A DNA stretch of 64,000 nt from Myxococcales bacterium (GTDB lineage: Bacteria; Myxococcota; Myxococcia; Myxococcales; Myxococcaceae). The notes below the pieces were generated by a model. The model was not told where the DNA came from. It saw nothing but the letters and a program-made list of their open reading frames with translations, and searched no databases. Both the position numbers and the translations under genes were made by a program. This document shows, piece by piece, positions 37,134 through 45,131 of this stretch. Every line of letters starts with the position of its first letter. Position 1 is the stretch's first letter. The DNA is taken from NCBI GenBank assembly GCA_016191815.1, contig JACPVI010000035.1, positions 62,001 through 126,000 on the forward strand, written 5' to 3'.

Positions 37134-37859
37134 ATGAAGCTTGGGCACCTGCTTCTCCTCGCGAACGCGCCGGGCTCGGACCGGTCCTTCTTCGATGAAC
37201 TGTCCTACCGCTGGACCGCGGGCGACTGGGGCATGTACCCCATCGCCATCTGCCTGGTGGTGGCGCTGGCGATCATGATCGAGCGCAGCATCGTTCTGTA
37301 CTTCTCGGCCTCCATCAACAAGGAGGGCTTCCTCCGCGGGCTGAAGAAGCACATCTACGCGGGCGATTTGGACAAGGCCATCAACTACGTGGCCGGCCAG
37401 AAGCCCACCCCGCTCACCAACGTCATCAAGTCGGGATTGATGAACGTCCCCAAGGGCGAGGAGGAGGTCCAGGCGGCGCTCGACGAGGCGGCGCTGCGCG
37501 AGACTCCCAGGCTGGAGGCCCGCACCGGCTACCTGGCGATGCTCGGCAACGCGGCGATGCTCGCCGGCCTGCTCGGCACGGTGTCCGGGCTGATCCGCTG
37601 CTTCGAGGCGGTGGCCACGGTGAACCCGGCCGACAAGGCCACCATCCTCGCCGCCGGCATCTCCGAGGCGATGAACTGCACCGGCTTCGGGTTGCTCACC
37701 GCCATTCCGGCGCTGGTGGCCTTCTCGGTGCTCAACGGCCGGACCCAGGCGCTCATCAACGACATCAACGAGACCTCGGTCTCGGTGTTGAACCTCATCG
37801 TCTCCAACCGGGACAAGTTCAAGAACGCCACCATCTCCTCGCGGCACGACGAGGACTAG
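37134..37859 (+). CDS. MotA/TolQ/ExbB-type proton channel subunit
   Basis: 241 residues. Three membrane helices (about 32-52, 135-160 and 175-200). The family signature lies in YLAMLGNAAMLAGLLGTVSGLIRCFEAV and in the third helix (SEAMNCTGFGLLTAIPALVAF), with the conserved Thr and Gly residues. It forms the stator with TolR/ExbD-type partners and converts proton flow to force. One TolQ with two TolR genes is the arrangement of the myxobacterial gliding motor AglR-AglQ-AglS. That assignment is inferred from gene order only, and Tol or Exb paralogues remain possible. Confidence 0.9.
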   Translation: MKLGHLLLLANAPGSDRSFFDELSYRWTAGDWGMYPIAICLVVALAIMIERSIVLYFSASINKEGFLRGLKKHIYAGDLDKAINYVAGQKPTPLTNVIKSGLMNVPKGEEEVQAALDEAALRETPRLEARTGYLAMLGNAAMLAGLLGTVSGLIRCFEAVATVNPADKATILAAGISEAMNCTGFGLLTAIPALVAFSVLNGRTQALINDINETSVSVLNLIVSNRDKFKNATISSRHDED

Positions 37860-37934
37860 CCGACCGGCTCGCCTTGGCCGGAACCCGGCCGAGGTGGGCG
37901 CTGTCACCACTGCTCGGAAGAAGAGGAGTAGCGC

Positions 37935-38417
37935 ATGGCCGGCGGAATGGACCTGGGAAGCGGCAAGGGCAAGAAGAAGCCGCTCGACACAACCATCAAC
38001 CTGGTGCCGTTCATCGACCTGATGGCGGTGACCATCAGCTTCCTCATCATGACCGCGGTGTGGACGCAGATCGGCCGGCTTCAGGTGGCGCAGTCGGGAG
38101 GCCCACCGGACCCGAACAAGGAGCAGGAGGAGCAGAAGACGGTGCCGCTCATCCTGCTCATCACCGACAAGGAGCTGCGGCTCACCGCTGGCGGCAGCGC
38201 CTTCGACCCGATGCCGATGATTCGCGACAGCAAAGGGAAGCTGGACCTCAACAAGCTCACCGGGAAGATAAAAGAGCTGAAGACGCAGCTGCCCGACCAG
38301 AGCCAAATCACCCTCCAGACCGAGGACGCGGTTCGCTACGAGGACCTGGTGCGGATCATCGACGAGTGTATTGGAGCGGGCCTGCCCAACGTCTCGGTGC
38401 AGGCCGCGATGGGCTAG
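37935..38417 (+). CDS. ExbD/TolR-type subunit, first copy
   Basis: 160 residues with a Lys-rich N-terminus (GKGKKKPLDTTINL), one membrane helix starting with the proton-carrying Asp (LVPFIDLMAVTISFLIMTAV) and a periplasmic domain with the usual C-terminal half (TEDAVRYEDLVRIIDECIGA). GGAAGAAGAGG-like ribosome site upstream. The periplasmic domain has an extra Lys/Glu linker. It should pair with the TolQ-like product. Confidence 0.9.
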   Translation: MAGGMDLGSGKGKKKPLDTTINLVPFIDLMAVTISFLIMTAVWTQIGRLQVAQSGGPPDPNKEQEEQKTVPLILLITDKELRLTAGGSAFDPMPMIRDSKGKLDLNKLTGKIKELKTQLPDQSQITLQTEDAVRYEDLVRIIDECIGAGLPNVSVQAAMG

Positions 38418-38429
38418 GAGGAATTCGCC

Positions 38430-39029
38430 ATGCCGATCAAGGTTCCCGGCAAGCGGGTGGGCAAGCGGCTGGAGCACTCCAAGGTGTTCGGCCACGGCGC
38501 GCAGCACGGCAAGAAGTCGATCTTCGCCGACCTGCTCATCACCCCGCTGGTGGACATGTTCGTCATCATCGTGCTCTTCCTCATCGCGAACTTCTCCGCG
38601 ACCGGCGAGGTGCTGATGATGACCAAGGACATCCAGCTCCCCGAGGCGGTGAACGTGAAGGAAGTGGAGATGGTCCCGGTGGTGATGATCTCCAACGACC
38701 AGGTGCTGGTCTCGGGGTCGGTGATCGGCCGGGTGGAGGACCTCTCGCGCGAGGAGTACCTGAACATCCCCGCGCTGGAAGAGAAGCTGCGGGACATGAA
38801 GAAGCAGTACGAGGACCTGCACTCGATGGCCCAGGACCGCGAGGCCTTCAAGGGCGACGTCAACATCCAGGCCAACAAGGACGTGCAGTTCAAGATCATC
38901 AAGCGGGTGATGTTCAGCTGCGCCACCGCGGGCTACCAGAACATCAACTTCGCGGTGACCAACAAGGGCTCTACCAGCGGCTCCCAGCCCGAGGGCGCGG
39001 CGCCAGCGGCGACGACGGGATCTCGCTAG
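38430..39029 (+). CDS. ExbD/TolR-type subunit, second copy
   Basis: 199 residues and longer than the first copy. N-terminal basic region, membrane helix with the conserved Asp (ADLLITPLVDMFVIIVLFLI), periplasmic domain interrupted by a charged coiled-coil-like insertion (REEYLNIPALEEKLRDMKKQYEDLHSMAQD), and a C-terminal Gln/Thr/Ser-rich tail. AGGAGGAAT ribosome site. The first helix keeps LVDM where the first copy has FIDLM, so both copies have the proton-binding Asp. Two unlike TolR copies per TolQ suggests a heteromeric stator. Confidence 0.9.
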   Translation: MPIKVPGKRVGKRLEHSKVFGHGAQHGKKSIFADLLITPLVDMFVIIVLFLIANFSATGEVLMMTKDIQLPEAVNVKEVEMVPVVMISNDQVLVSGSVIGRVEDLSREEYLNIPALEEKLRDMKKQYEDLHSMAQDREAFKGDVNIQANKDVQFKIIKRVMFSCATAGYQNINFAVTNKGSTSGSQPEGAAPAATTGSR

Positions 39030-39180
39030 TCGAGCGTCGAGAGTCCAGCGTCTGGTGTGACCCGTCGAGGGTCCGTTGAGTGGCTCCCGACGTCGTCCGT
39101 CGACGGGAATGCGTCGAGGCCCTCGACGCTCGCTCGACCGGTTGCGCTGGACACTCGACGCTCGACCCTCAACTGATTGG
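39030..39180. repeat. GTCGAG-rich dispersed intergenic repeat
   Basis: Repeated short units of GTCGAG and GTCCAG type (for example TCGAGCGTCGAGAGTCCAG at 39030, and the reverse complement of TTGAGGGTCGAGCGTCGAG at about 39155-39173). The same GAGGGTCGAGCGTCGAG stretch recurs at 59830-59846 before maf. The remainder to 39403 holds nothing that I could recognise as a gene. Confidence 0.55.
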
Positions 39181-39403
39181 CAGCGACTCCAGGGCGCGAC
39201 ATGTGCGTGTGTTGACCTCCTCGAGCCCACCCTACGCGCCCCGGGGCGCGCCATTGCAGCCGCCCGCCCGGCGCCGGGCCTGCCCGGCGTGTGGCCATAG
39301 GGCGGCCGCCGCACCGCGGCGCGGCATGAATTGACTTGGGGGCTGTTGCCCTGGAGAGTTTTCTCAGTTCCGCCTTCCAGCGGCGGTGGCTAGGTTCGAC
39401 GCG

Positions 39404-40183
39404 ATGCGCTCTCGGTTGACTGTGGCGATTGGGGGATTGGCGCTCATCGCCGCCCAGGCCTTCGGACAGGTTGAACCAGCTCCGGGCGAATCGCCAGAGG
39501 CGGAGGCTCCGGAGTCGGTCCACGACGCGGGCTCGGCCGAGGCGGAAGACGCCGGCGCACCCCCCGCGGCCACCCAATCGGCGCCGGAGGACGCCGGCCC
39601 CTGGGAGGTGGTTTTGGAGGGGCGGGTGACGGTGAAGGCCCGCGAGCGCGCCGGCTCCCCGGTGCGGGAGGTTTGGGCCGAGGGGCCGATCGACGCGCCG
39701 GCCATCGACATCCAGGAGGCGCTGATCGACGCCGAGCGCTTTCCCAAGTTCATGCCCTACGTGCGGGAGTCGCGCCGCCTGAAAGCGGAGAGTCCCGACG
39801 GAGCGCGGCTGATGTACACCAGGCTGGAATTGCCCATCGTCACCTCCCGGGACTACGTCACGCTGGTGCAGGAGGATGAGTTGGTGGGGGCGGACGGCAC
39901 TGGAGAGTTTCGGCAGCGCTGGGAGGCGGTGAACGACCTGTTGCCGAGCCGCGCCAACGTCATCCGCGGCCAGCTCAACGAGGGGGGCTGGAACGTGAAG
40001 CCCGACGGGGAGGAGAGGAGCTGGGCGGTGTTCCGCACCACCATCGACCCGGGCGGCTGGCTCCCCAACTTCGCGGTGGAGATGGGGAACAAGACCGCGA
40101 TGACCAAGACCTTCGAGGCGGTGGAGAAAGAGGCCAAGCGCCGCTACAAGGATCGCAAGAAAGCCCAGGCGCTGAAAAAGTAG
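39404..40183 (+). CDS. Secreted START/SRPBCC-like protein
   Basis: 259 residues. Signal peptide (VAIGGLALIAAQAFG), then an acidic Pro/Ala/Glu linker (about 25-65), then a START/SRPBCC-type domain. Its strand-helix pattern shows in AIDIQEALIDAERFPKFMPY, RLMYTRLELPIVTSRDYVTL and RSWAVFRTTIDPGGWLPNFA, ending in a long amphipathic helix with a Lys/Arg tail. START domains bind lipids or other hydrophobic ligands. The Met at 39404 gives the signal peptide; the Met at 39386 would add MARFDA. Confidence 0.75.
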   Translation: MRSRLTVAIGGLALIAAQAFGQVEPAPGESPEAEAPESVHDAGSAEAEDAGAPPAATQSAPEDAGPWEVVLEGRVTVKARERAGSPVREVWAEGPIDAPAIDIQEALIDAERFPKFMPYVRESRRLKAESPDGARLMYTRLELPIVTSRDYVTLVQEDELVGADGTGEFRQRWEAVNDLLPSRANVIRGQLNEGGWNVKPDGEERSWAVFRTTIDPGGWLPNFAVEMGNKTAMTKTFEAVEKEAKRRYKDRKKAQALKK

Positions 40184-40234
40184 GCGCCGCCGTCCCCGGC
40201 TGCGCTTTACTTGGGCAGGGGAGGTCCTCCACCC

Positions 40235-42124
40235 ATGCGACTCGTCAAGCTCGGCCTCGCGAGCGTGAACACTACCGTGGGCGCGTTCGCGGCCAACGTG
40301 GACCGCGCCCTCGCGTTGGCACTCAAGATGGCGGCCGAGAACGTCACCGTGGCCGTCTTCCAGGAGCAGTTGGTGGGCGGCTACCCCTCGGAAGACCTGA
40401 TTCAGTGGCAGGGCTTCGTGGAGCGGCAATGGCCGGAGCTGTTGCGCTTCGCCCAGGCTACCGCCCACACCCGCACGGCGTACGTGGTGGGGGTGGCGGT
40501 GGCCCACAACGGCCTTCGCTACAACTGCGCGGCGGTGCTCGCCTCCGGCACGGTGAGAGGGCTGGTGCCGAAGGAGAAGCTGCCCACCTACAACGTCTTC
40601 TACGAGGGCCGCACCTTCTCGCGGGGCCACCTCGGCCAGGACGACCGCTTCGAGGGAGTGCCCTTGGGGGACCACATCTTCGCCTTCGACTTCGGCACCC
40701 TGGCGGCGGAGGTGTGCGAGGACATCTGGAGCGCGGACGGGCCGATGCGGCGGCGGGCCTACTCCGGGGCGGAGCTGGTGGTGAACCTCTCGGCCTCGCC
40801 GTACCGGATCGGCGTGGTCCCCACCCGGCGGGAGATGATCGCCACCCGCGCCTCGGACCACCAGTGCACGGTGGCTTACGCCAACGCGGTGGGCTCCAAC
40901 GACGGGCTCATCTTCGACGGAGGCGGCTTCGTCTTCCAGAACGGCAAGCCCATTCTGGAGGCCAAGCGCTTTGGCGAGGGCTACGGCACCTGCGTGGTGG
41001 ATTTGGACCGCACCACCCGACTGCGCTCCGAGAACACCACCTGGCGCTCGGACCGGGAGAGCTACGCCGCCAACGAGCGCCTGGTGCCCGTGGTGGCGGT
41101 GCCCGCCTCGGAGCTGTCCACCCAGCGAGAGGGCCTGGTCTACCCGGTGCCTCCCCACCGGAGCTTCTTCCTCCCGATGCCGCAGGCGAAGCGAACCGCT
41201 CGGGAGGAGCTGTGCGAGGACATCCTCGACGCCTTGGCTTTGGGAGTGGGGGACTACTTCGAGAAGACGCGCGCCTTCAAGTGCATCGGCATCGCCCTCT
41301 CCGGGGGGAGGGACTCCTTGCTCACCCTCCTGGTGGCCCACCGCTACGCCCAACGGGTGCGCCCGGAGGACCCCAGCTCGCTCCTCCAGACCTTCTACAT
41401 GCCGAGCCGCTTCTCCTCGGAGCAGACCAGGAAGGCGGCGGAGACCATCGCCCGGGAGCTGGGGGTGGGCTTTAGGGTGGTGTCCATCGACGAGGCCTTC
41501 GAGCGGGAGCTCTCCGCGGTGAAGGCGATGCTGCCGGAGGGTGCGCCGGTGACGCCCATCACCCAGCAGAACATCCAGGCCCGGCTTCGGGCGCAAAGGA
41601 TGTGGAACTGGGCCAACTCCTCGGGGGGGCTCTTCCTCCAGACCGGGAACATGAGCGAGCGGGCGGTGGGCTACACCACCATCGGGGGAGACCTGATGGG
41701 CTCGCTGGCGGTCATCTCCAACGTGCCCAAGACGGTGGTGATGTACCTGCTCGACTACCTATACGAGAAGCACGGCTACGAGGGCATCAAGCTGGTGGCG
41801 CTGCGGCCAGCCGGGCCGGAGCTGGCGCCCAACCAGGTGGGGGAGGAGGAGCTGATGCCCTTCCCCATCCTGGACGCCTGCTTCTACCTCTTCGCCGGGG
41901 AGAAGCTCTTGCCCAAGGAGATGGTGGAGGCTTTGGCCGCGATGTTCCCCGAGCTGCCCAGGGAGCGGGTGGGGGGATACGTGGAGAAGTTCGTGCGGCT
42001 GTTTTTGCAGTCCATCTACAAGTGGGTGCAGGCGCCCCTCTCCTTGCACATCGGGAACCTGGACCTGGACCGCGAGCGGGCGCTGCAGCTTCCGGTGGTG
42101 ACGCGGCGGGACTGGTCGCAGTAG
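40235..42124 (+). CDS. nadE: NAD+ synthetase, glutamine-dependent
   Basis: 629 residues. Final step of NAD synthesis: adenylation of nicotinate adenine dinucleotide and its amidation with ammonia from glutamine. The N-terminal nitrilase-type glutaminase has Glu (AVFQEQLVGGYPSEDL), Lys (VPKEKLPTYNVFYEG) and Cys (AAEVCEDIWS). The C-terminal synthetase has the P-loop GIALSGGRDSLLTLL and LQTGNMSERAVGYTTIGGDL. The usual SGGIDS appears as SGGRDS. Full length. Start at ATG 40235, four codons after an AGGGGAGG stretch. It converges on the EcsC gene with five bases between stops. Confidence 0.97.
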   Translation: MRLVKLGLASVNTTVGAFAANVDRALALALKMAAENVTVAVFQEQLVGGYPSEDLIQWQGFVERQWPELLRFAQATAHTRTAYVVGVAVAHNGLRYNCAAVLASGTVRGLVPKEKLPTYNVFYEGRTFSRGHLGQDDRFEGVPLGDHIFAFDFGTLAAEVCEDIWSADGPMRRRAYSGAELVVNLSASPYRIGVVPTRREMIATRASDHQCTVAYANAVGSNDGLIFDGGGFVFQNGKPILEAKRFGEGYGTCVVDLDRTTRLRSENTTWRSDRESYAANERLVPVVAVPASELSTQREGLVYPVPPHRSFFLPMPQAKRTAREELCEDILDALALGVGDYFEKTRAFKCIGIALSGGRDSLLTLLVAHRYAQRVRPEDPSSLLQTFYMPSRFSSEQTRKAAETIARELGVGFRVVSIDEAFERELSAVKAMLPEGAPVTPITQQNIQARLRAQRMWNWANSSGGLFLQTGNMSERAVGYTTIGGDLMGSLAVISNVPKTVVMYLLDYLYEKHGYEGIKLVALRPAGPELAPNQVGEEELMPFPILDACFYLFAGEKLLPKEMVEALAAMFPELPRERVGGYVEKFVRLFLQSIYKWVQAPLSLHIGNLDLDRERALQLPVVTRRDWSQ

Positions 42125-42129
42125 CGCCT

Positions 42130-42738
42130 TTAGGCTCCGCTCGCCTTCTGCGTCTTCTCGTGCGCCTTGTCGAAGCCCTGGTAGTGGCGCAGGGCCTCCT
42201 CGCCCACCCGCTGCAGGTGCACGCTGTTCAGGTAGGCGGTGATGGGGGCCGCCACCAAGGGCACCGCCCTCCCCAGCATCCCCAGCCCTCCCCGCCGGAG
42301 CAGTAGCCCCGCCACCGAGCCCAATACCTTCGGCCCCGCCCTCCGCATCGACCCGATGCCATTGGCGTAGCCGTAGAGGTCCAGAAGCTCCCGGCGAGCG
42401 CGCTCCGGCTTGAGGTTCACCTTGTAGAGGGTGGCGATGTCTACCAGGAGGACTATCTGCAGCCAGCCGATGACCACCAGGTCCGCCGGCACCGAGAGGA
42501 CGCCGAACACCCCGCTCACCCCGCCGATCATCCCGGCGAGGTTTTTCTTGTCGTCCACCATCCGCTGCGCCAGCTCGCGGGGACCGGCGGTGGGGTAGCG
42601 CTGCTGCAAGTCGTCCAGGCGGCGGCGGGACCTCCCCGCCTCGCGCAGCACGATGTCCGAGAGCTTCTCGCCCGCCAGCTTCTTGAGCCTCGAGGGGCTG
42701 AGGCTCTTGATGAAGTCCAGCGGGTCGGAGAAGGCCAT
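42130..42738 (-). CDS. EcsC-family membrane protein
   Basis: 202 residues. EcsC-family pattern with the DDKKNLAGMIGGVSGVFGVLSVPADLVVIG region and a glycine-rich hydrophobic stretch (SVAGLLLRRGGLGMLGRAVPLVAAPITAYLNS) characteristic of the family. In Bacillus, EcsC accompanies the EcsAB transporter; here there is no transporter, so the role is unknown. It is the last of a run of minus-strand genes (43506 to 42130). Confidence 0.8.
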   Translation of the reverse strand: MAFSDPLDFIKSLSPSRLKKLAGEKLSDIVLREAGRSRRRLDDLQQRYPTAGPRELAQRMVDDKKNLAGMIGGVSGVFGVLSVPADLVVIGWLQIVLLVDIATLYKVNLKPERARRELLDLYGYANGIGSMRRAGPKVLGSVAGLLLRRGGLGMLGRAVPLVAAPITAYLNSVHLQRVGEEALRHYQGFDKAHEKTQKASGA

Positions 42739-42739
42739 C

Positions 42740-43168
42740 TCAATAACCGTGCTCGGCGAGGTAGAGGTCCACCAGCGCGCCTTCTTCGAACCACACCTGG
42801 CTCTGAACCTGCTGGAACCAGCGGGATTCCGGGCGGGCCCCGCGGATTTCCAAAAGCACCCTCCGCCCGTCCGCGTCCGCCACCGATGCCCGGGTGAGGC
42901 AGGAGGCTCCCGGCGCCTCTCCGAAGCCGCCCTCCAGGCACACCGCGTCCAAGGTGGAGAGCCCCCTGGCGTACGTCTGGGCCAGGTACTTCGCCTCCTC
43001 GCAGCTTTGGCGGGCCGAGGACTGGCCGTGGGCCTTGCACCGGTCGGAGAGCGGCGCCTTCACCTCCGGCGCGGCGTCGAAGATGGCCGCTCCTCCGCGC
43101 TCTCGTGCGGCGCGGTCGTCGCGGATGCACCCCGGCACGAGAACGAGCACGATGAGGAGCGGCCTCAC
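42740..43168 (-). CDS. Small lipoprotein of unknown function
   Basis: 142 residues. A GTG start overlaps the upstream PilZ stop by GTGA. Signal peptide with VPGC (Cys14). The mature part has four more Cys (CKAH, CEEAK, CLEGG, CLTRA), a helical region (AKYLAQTYARGLSTLDAVCL) and a C-terminal beta region (RRVLLEIRGARPESRWFQQV). Its Cys number suggests two disulfides. No family recognised. The EcsC start lies one base after its stop. Confidence 0.7.
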   Translation of the reverse strand: MRPLLIVLVLVPGCIRDDRAARERGGAAIFDAAPEVKAPLSDRCKAHGQSSARQSCEEAKYLAQTYARGLSTLDAVCLEGGFGEAPGASCLTRASVADADGRRVLLEIRGARPESRWFQQVQSQVWFEEGALVDLYLAEHGY

Positions 43169-43506
43169 TTCTTCTCCTCGTCGGAGTATTTGGCGGTGAA
43201 GGCCTGGAGCCGCCGCTTGTCCTCGGCCGACAGGTCGATGAAGCGCACCCCCATGCCGAACTGTTGCTCGTCGGGCACGTTCACCACCTCCGCGGCGCAG
43301 ACGATGGGCCGGTTCTCCCCCGGCAGGGTGAAGGAGGCAGTCACCTTCGAGCCCACCGCATGAGGGATGGCGCGGTCGAAGAAGGCGCCTCCCAGCGAGA
43401 CGTCGCTGGAGGAGTGCAAGGAGAAGCCGCGCTCGTCGCGCAGCTCCACGGTGATGGTCACCGCCACCCTGGCCGACCGGCGCCGCTCGAGCGAGAAGTC
43501 GTCCAT
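43165..43506 (-). CDS. PilZ-domain protein, single domain
   Basis: 113 residues from the ATG at 43506. The PilZ barrel is recognisable: ERRRSARVAVTITVELRD at the N-terminus (the RRxxR c-di-GMP motif in diverged form), then SSSDVSLGGAFFDRA (the DxSxxG motif) and GMGVRFIDLSAEDKRRLQAF. With both motif parts present, c-di-GMP binding is plausible. It is translationally coupled to the following lipoprotein gene. The long upstream reading to 44139 is the shadow of the next PilZ gene. Confidence 0.85.
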   Translation of the reverse strand: MDDFSLERRRSARVAVTITVELRDERGFSLHSSSDVSLGGAFFDRAIPHAVGSKVTASFTLPGENRPIVCAAEVVNVPDEQQFGMGVRFIDLSAEDKRRLQAFTAKYSDEEKK

Positions 43507-43640
43507 CGGCCGCCGAGCATACCCCAGCGCGTCAGGGCCGAGATCCGAACCGTCGGCTTGCCTCGGCGGGCTCGGGCGATCAGGGGCGGAGCGCCCGAGC
43601 CTCGCCGGCGCCTGCTCGGTGGCTCTGCACTGCGCCGAGG

Positions 43641-44123
43641 TCAGATGGCGCGGGCCTTCATCCGAAAAACGAGGTAGCGGTGGATCCGCCGCGCCGCCTC
43701 GCGGCTGGGATTTCGGAAGGCGAGCCGCATCCCTCCGTGCACGTCGTAGGGGCTGACCACCTCGGCCTCTACCTCCACGGGGCAATCCATCTCGTCGGGA
43801 AGGTGAATGAGCAACTTGAGCCGGGTTCCCACTTTCCTCGGGCAGCCCCGCCTCACTCCGATGCCGAAGGTGGACAAGTCCGAGGTTAGGCGGAAGTAGC
43901 GCGCCGGGCCCACCCGCTCCTCGCACTCGAGCTGCACCTCCACCCTCGGAGTGGCCCTCCGCTCGGAGCGCTTCCGGCGCTCCCGCTCGAGGATCGGCCG
44001 GGAGCCGATCAGCGCCTTCGCCAGACTCTTTTGCTGCCGGCGCTCTCCCAGCCGGCGGTCCGCGGGCACCTTCGGCCTCGGGGTGATGAGCGGCAACTTC
44101 GTGATTTCGCTCAGCGGGCCCAT
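43641..44123 (-). CDS. PilZ-domain protein with N-terminal extension
   Basis: 160 residues. A basic N-terminal extension (about 1-50, RRLGERRQQKSLAKALIGSR) is followed by a PilZ domain: KRSERRATPRVEVQLECEER (RxxxR-type motif), YFRLTSDLSTFGIGVRRG (DxSxxG) and GMRLAFRNPSREAARRIH. It is the second PilZ gene within 1 kb, and a third PilZ-like protein lies at 12488. This suggests that c-di-GMP-linked regulation is important here. 134 bases of no evident content separate it from the single-domain PilZ gene. Confidence 0.82.
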   Translation of the reverse strand: MGPLSEITKLPLITPRPKVPADRRLGERRQQKSLAKALIGSRPILERERRKRSERRATPRVEVQLECEERVGPARYFRLTSDLSTFGIGVRRGCPRKVGTRLKLLIHLPDEMDCPVEVEAEVVSPYDVHGGMRLAFRNPSREAARRIHRYLVFRMKARAI

Positions 44124-44210
44124 GCTGGAGGACTGGCACCTACATTATCGCCTGGCGGCTCTACTCGTTGCCTGGGCGGCCCATAACAATTCAGCCGAAA
44201 TGGAACCGCC

Positions 44211-44234
44211 TAGTGCTCTCAGGGCAGAGCACTA
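44211..44234 (-). terminator. Hairpin at the end of the LEA14-like gene
   Basis: TAGTGCTCT and AGAGCACTA flank CAGGGC; the nine-base arms are perfect. The stop codon of the 44232-45059 gene is inside the right arm. A clear T-run is missing, so termination strength is uncertain. Confidence 0.5.
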
Positions 44235-45059
44235 ACGGCGGAAGGAGAGGTGCTGGCTGAAGGAGATGGGGATTAAGGCCCCGCCGGACTGGAGCTGTCC
44301 GTTGAAGGAGACGGTGCCGGAGCCCTGGGCGAGCGCGGCGGCGGCGGCTCGGGCGGAGGCGAAGTTGACGGTGATGGGGAGGTTGAGCTGGCGGGTGCCG
44401 CGGCCGGGCAGAACTCCCACCTCTCCAGTGGAGAGGTTGCCCACGTTGGCGCCGGCGATGGCGAGGGAGCCGGAGAGGCCGCCGATGGGAAGCTCGAAAG
44501 AGTTTCTGCTGGTGACGGTGAGGGGAAGCTCCAGGGTGGCTCCCTGCAAGGAGAGGTTGGCGATGCGCGGCGAGCCGAGCTGCACCTCGGGGAGCTTGGG
44601 CACCTCGAACTGCCCCTCGTAAGAGAGGGGTAGCTTGAGGATGCCGATGGGAGTCTGCACTCCCAGGTGTCCCTCGGCGCGGTAGCGGGCGTAGTCCTGG
44701 GTGAGGAAGGTCTGCACCAGGGGGGCGATGTCGGCGAACTTGACGTTGGCGGGGAAGACCAGCTCGCTGGAGCCGCGGGCGGGGATGGTGAGGCCGGCCG
44801 GCGGCTTTCCCGCCACCACCTGCTTGCCCTCCACGAAGAGGGCGTAATCCACCTCCGCCAGGGAGAGCCCGATGGAGTTGGGGTTGTCCAAGGACCAGTG
44901 GGTATTGAGGGTGATGCCGGAGAGCGCCGCGTCGCCCAGGGTGACGGTGCGGAATTGGAGGGTGGGCTTCCGGAAGGCGCGGGTGAAGAGGTCTCTGAGG
45001 AAGGTGCAGCCGGAGAAGGCCAGCAAGACCGCGGCGGCCGCGAGGAGGCGTCGGTTCAT
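44232..45059 (-). CDS. LEA14/WHy-like lipoprotein
   Basis: 275 residues. Signal peptide with FSGC (Cys18). The remainder has the LEA type 2 (WHy) beta-sandwich pattern: VTLGDAALSGITLNTHWSL, DNPNSIGLSLAEVDYALFVE, GKPPAGLTIPARGSSELVFP (strand motifs of WHy domains), and a second similar unit (LSLQGATLELPLTVTSRNSF). LEA14 proteins are linked to desiccation or stress tolerance, but the bacterial role is unproven. The start at 45059 gives the signal peptide. Divergent from the gene at 45132, with 72 bases between starts. Confidence 0.78.
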   Translation of the reverse strand: MNRRLLAAAAVLLAFSGCTFLRDLFTRAFRKPTLQFRTVTLGDAALSGITLNTHWSLDNPNSIGLSLAEVDYALFVEGKQVVAGKPPAGLTIPARGSSELVFPANVKFADIAPLVQTFLTQDYARYRAEGHLGVQTPIGILKLPLSYEGQFEVPKLPEVQLGSPRIANLSLQGATLELPLTVTSRNSFELPIGGLSGSLAIAGANVGNLSTGEVGVLPGRGTRQLNLPITVNFASARAAAAALAQGSGTVSFNGQLQSGGALIPISFSQHLSFRR

Positions 45060-45131
45060 GAGCGTCGAATTTGGGGCGGCTTGACGGCGGAGCACAACTG
45101 GAAATTCAGCAGGCGTGCTATTCGTTCAGGC

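Noticed and set aside
37080-39314. A 744-codon minus-strand frame opposite the TolQ/TolR operon
   Set aside because: Composition (His/Leu/Arg/Asp-rich) is that of an antisense shadow, and the plus-strand genes have clear motifs and ribosome sites.
39026-41596. An 856-codon minus-strand frame opposite the START-like gene and nadE
   Set aside because: No domain or sensible start; nadE on the plus strand has all catalytic residues.
41580-41640. G7 run in nadE as another frame-switch tract
   Set aside because: The frame is continuous through it and the protein is complete.
44110-44160. TGGCAC-N5-TTATC as a sigma-54 promoter
   Set aside because: The -12 element should be TTGC; it also points away from a plausible plus-strand gene.
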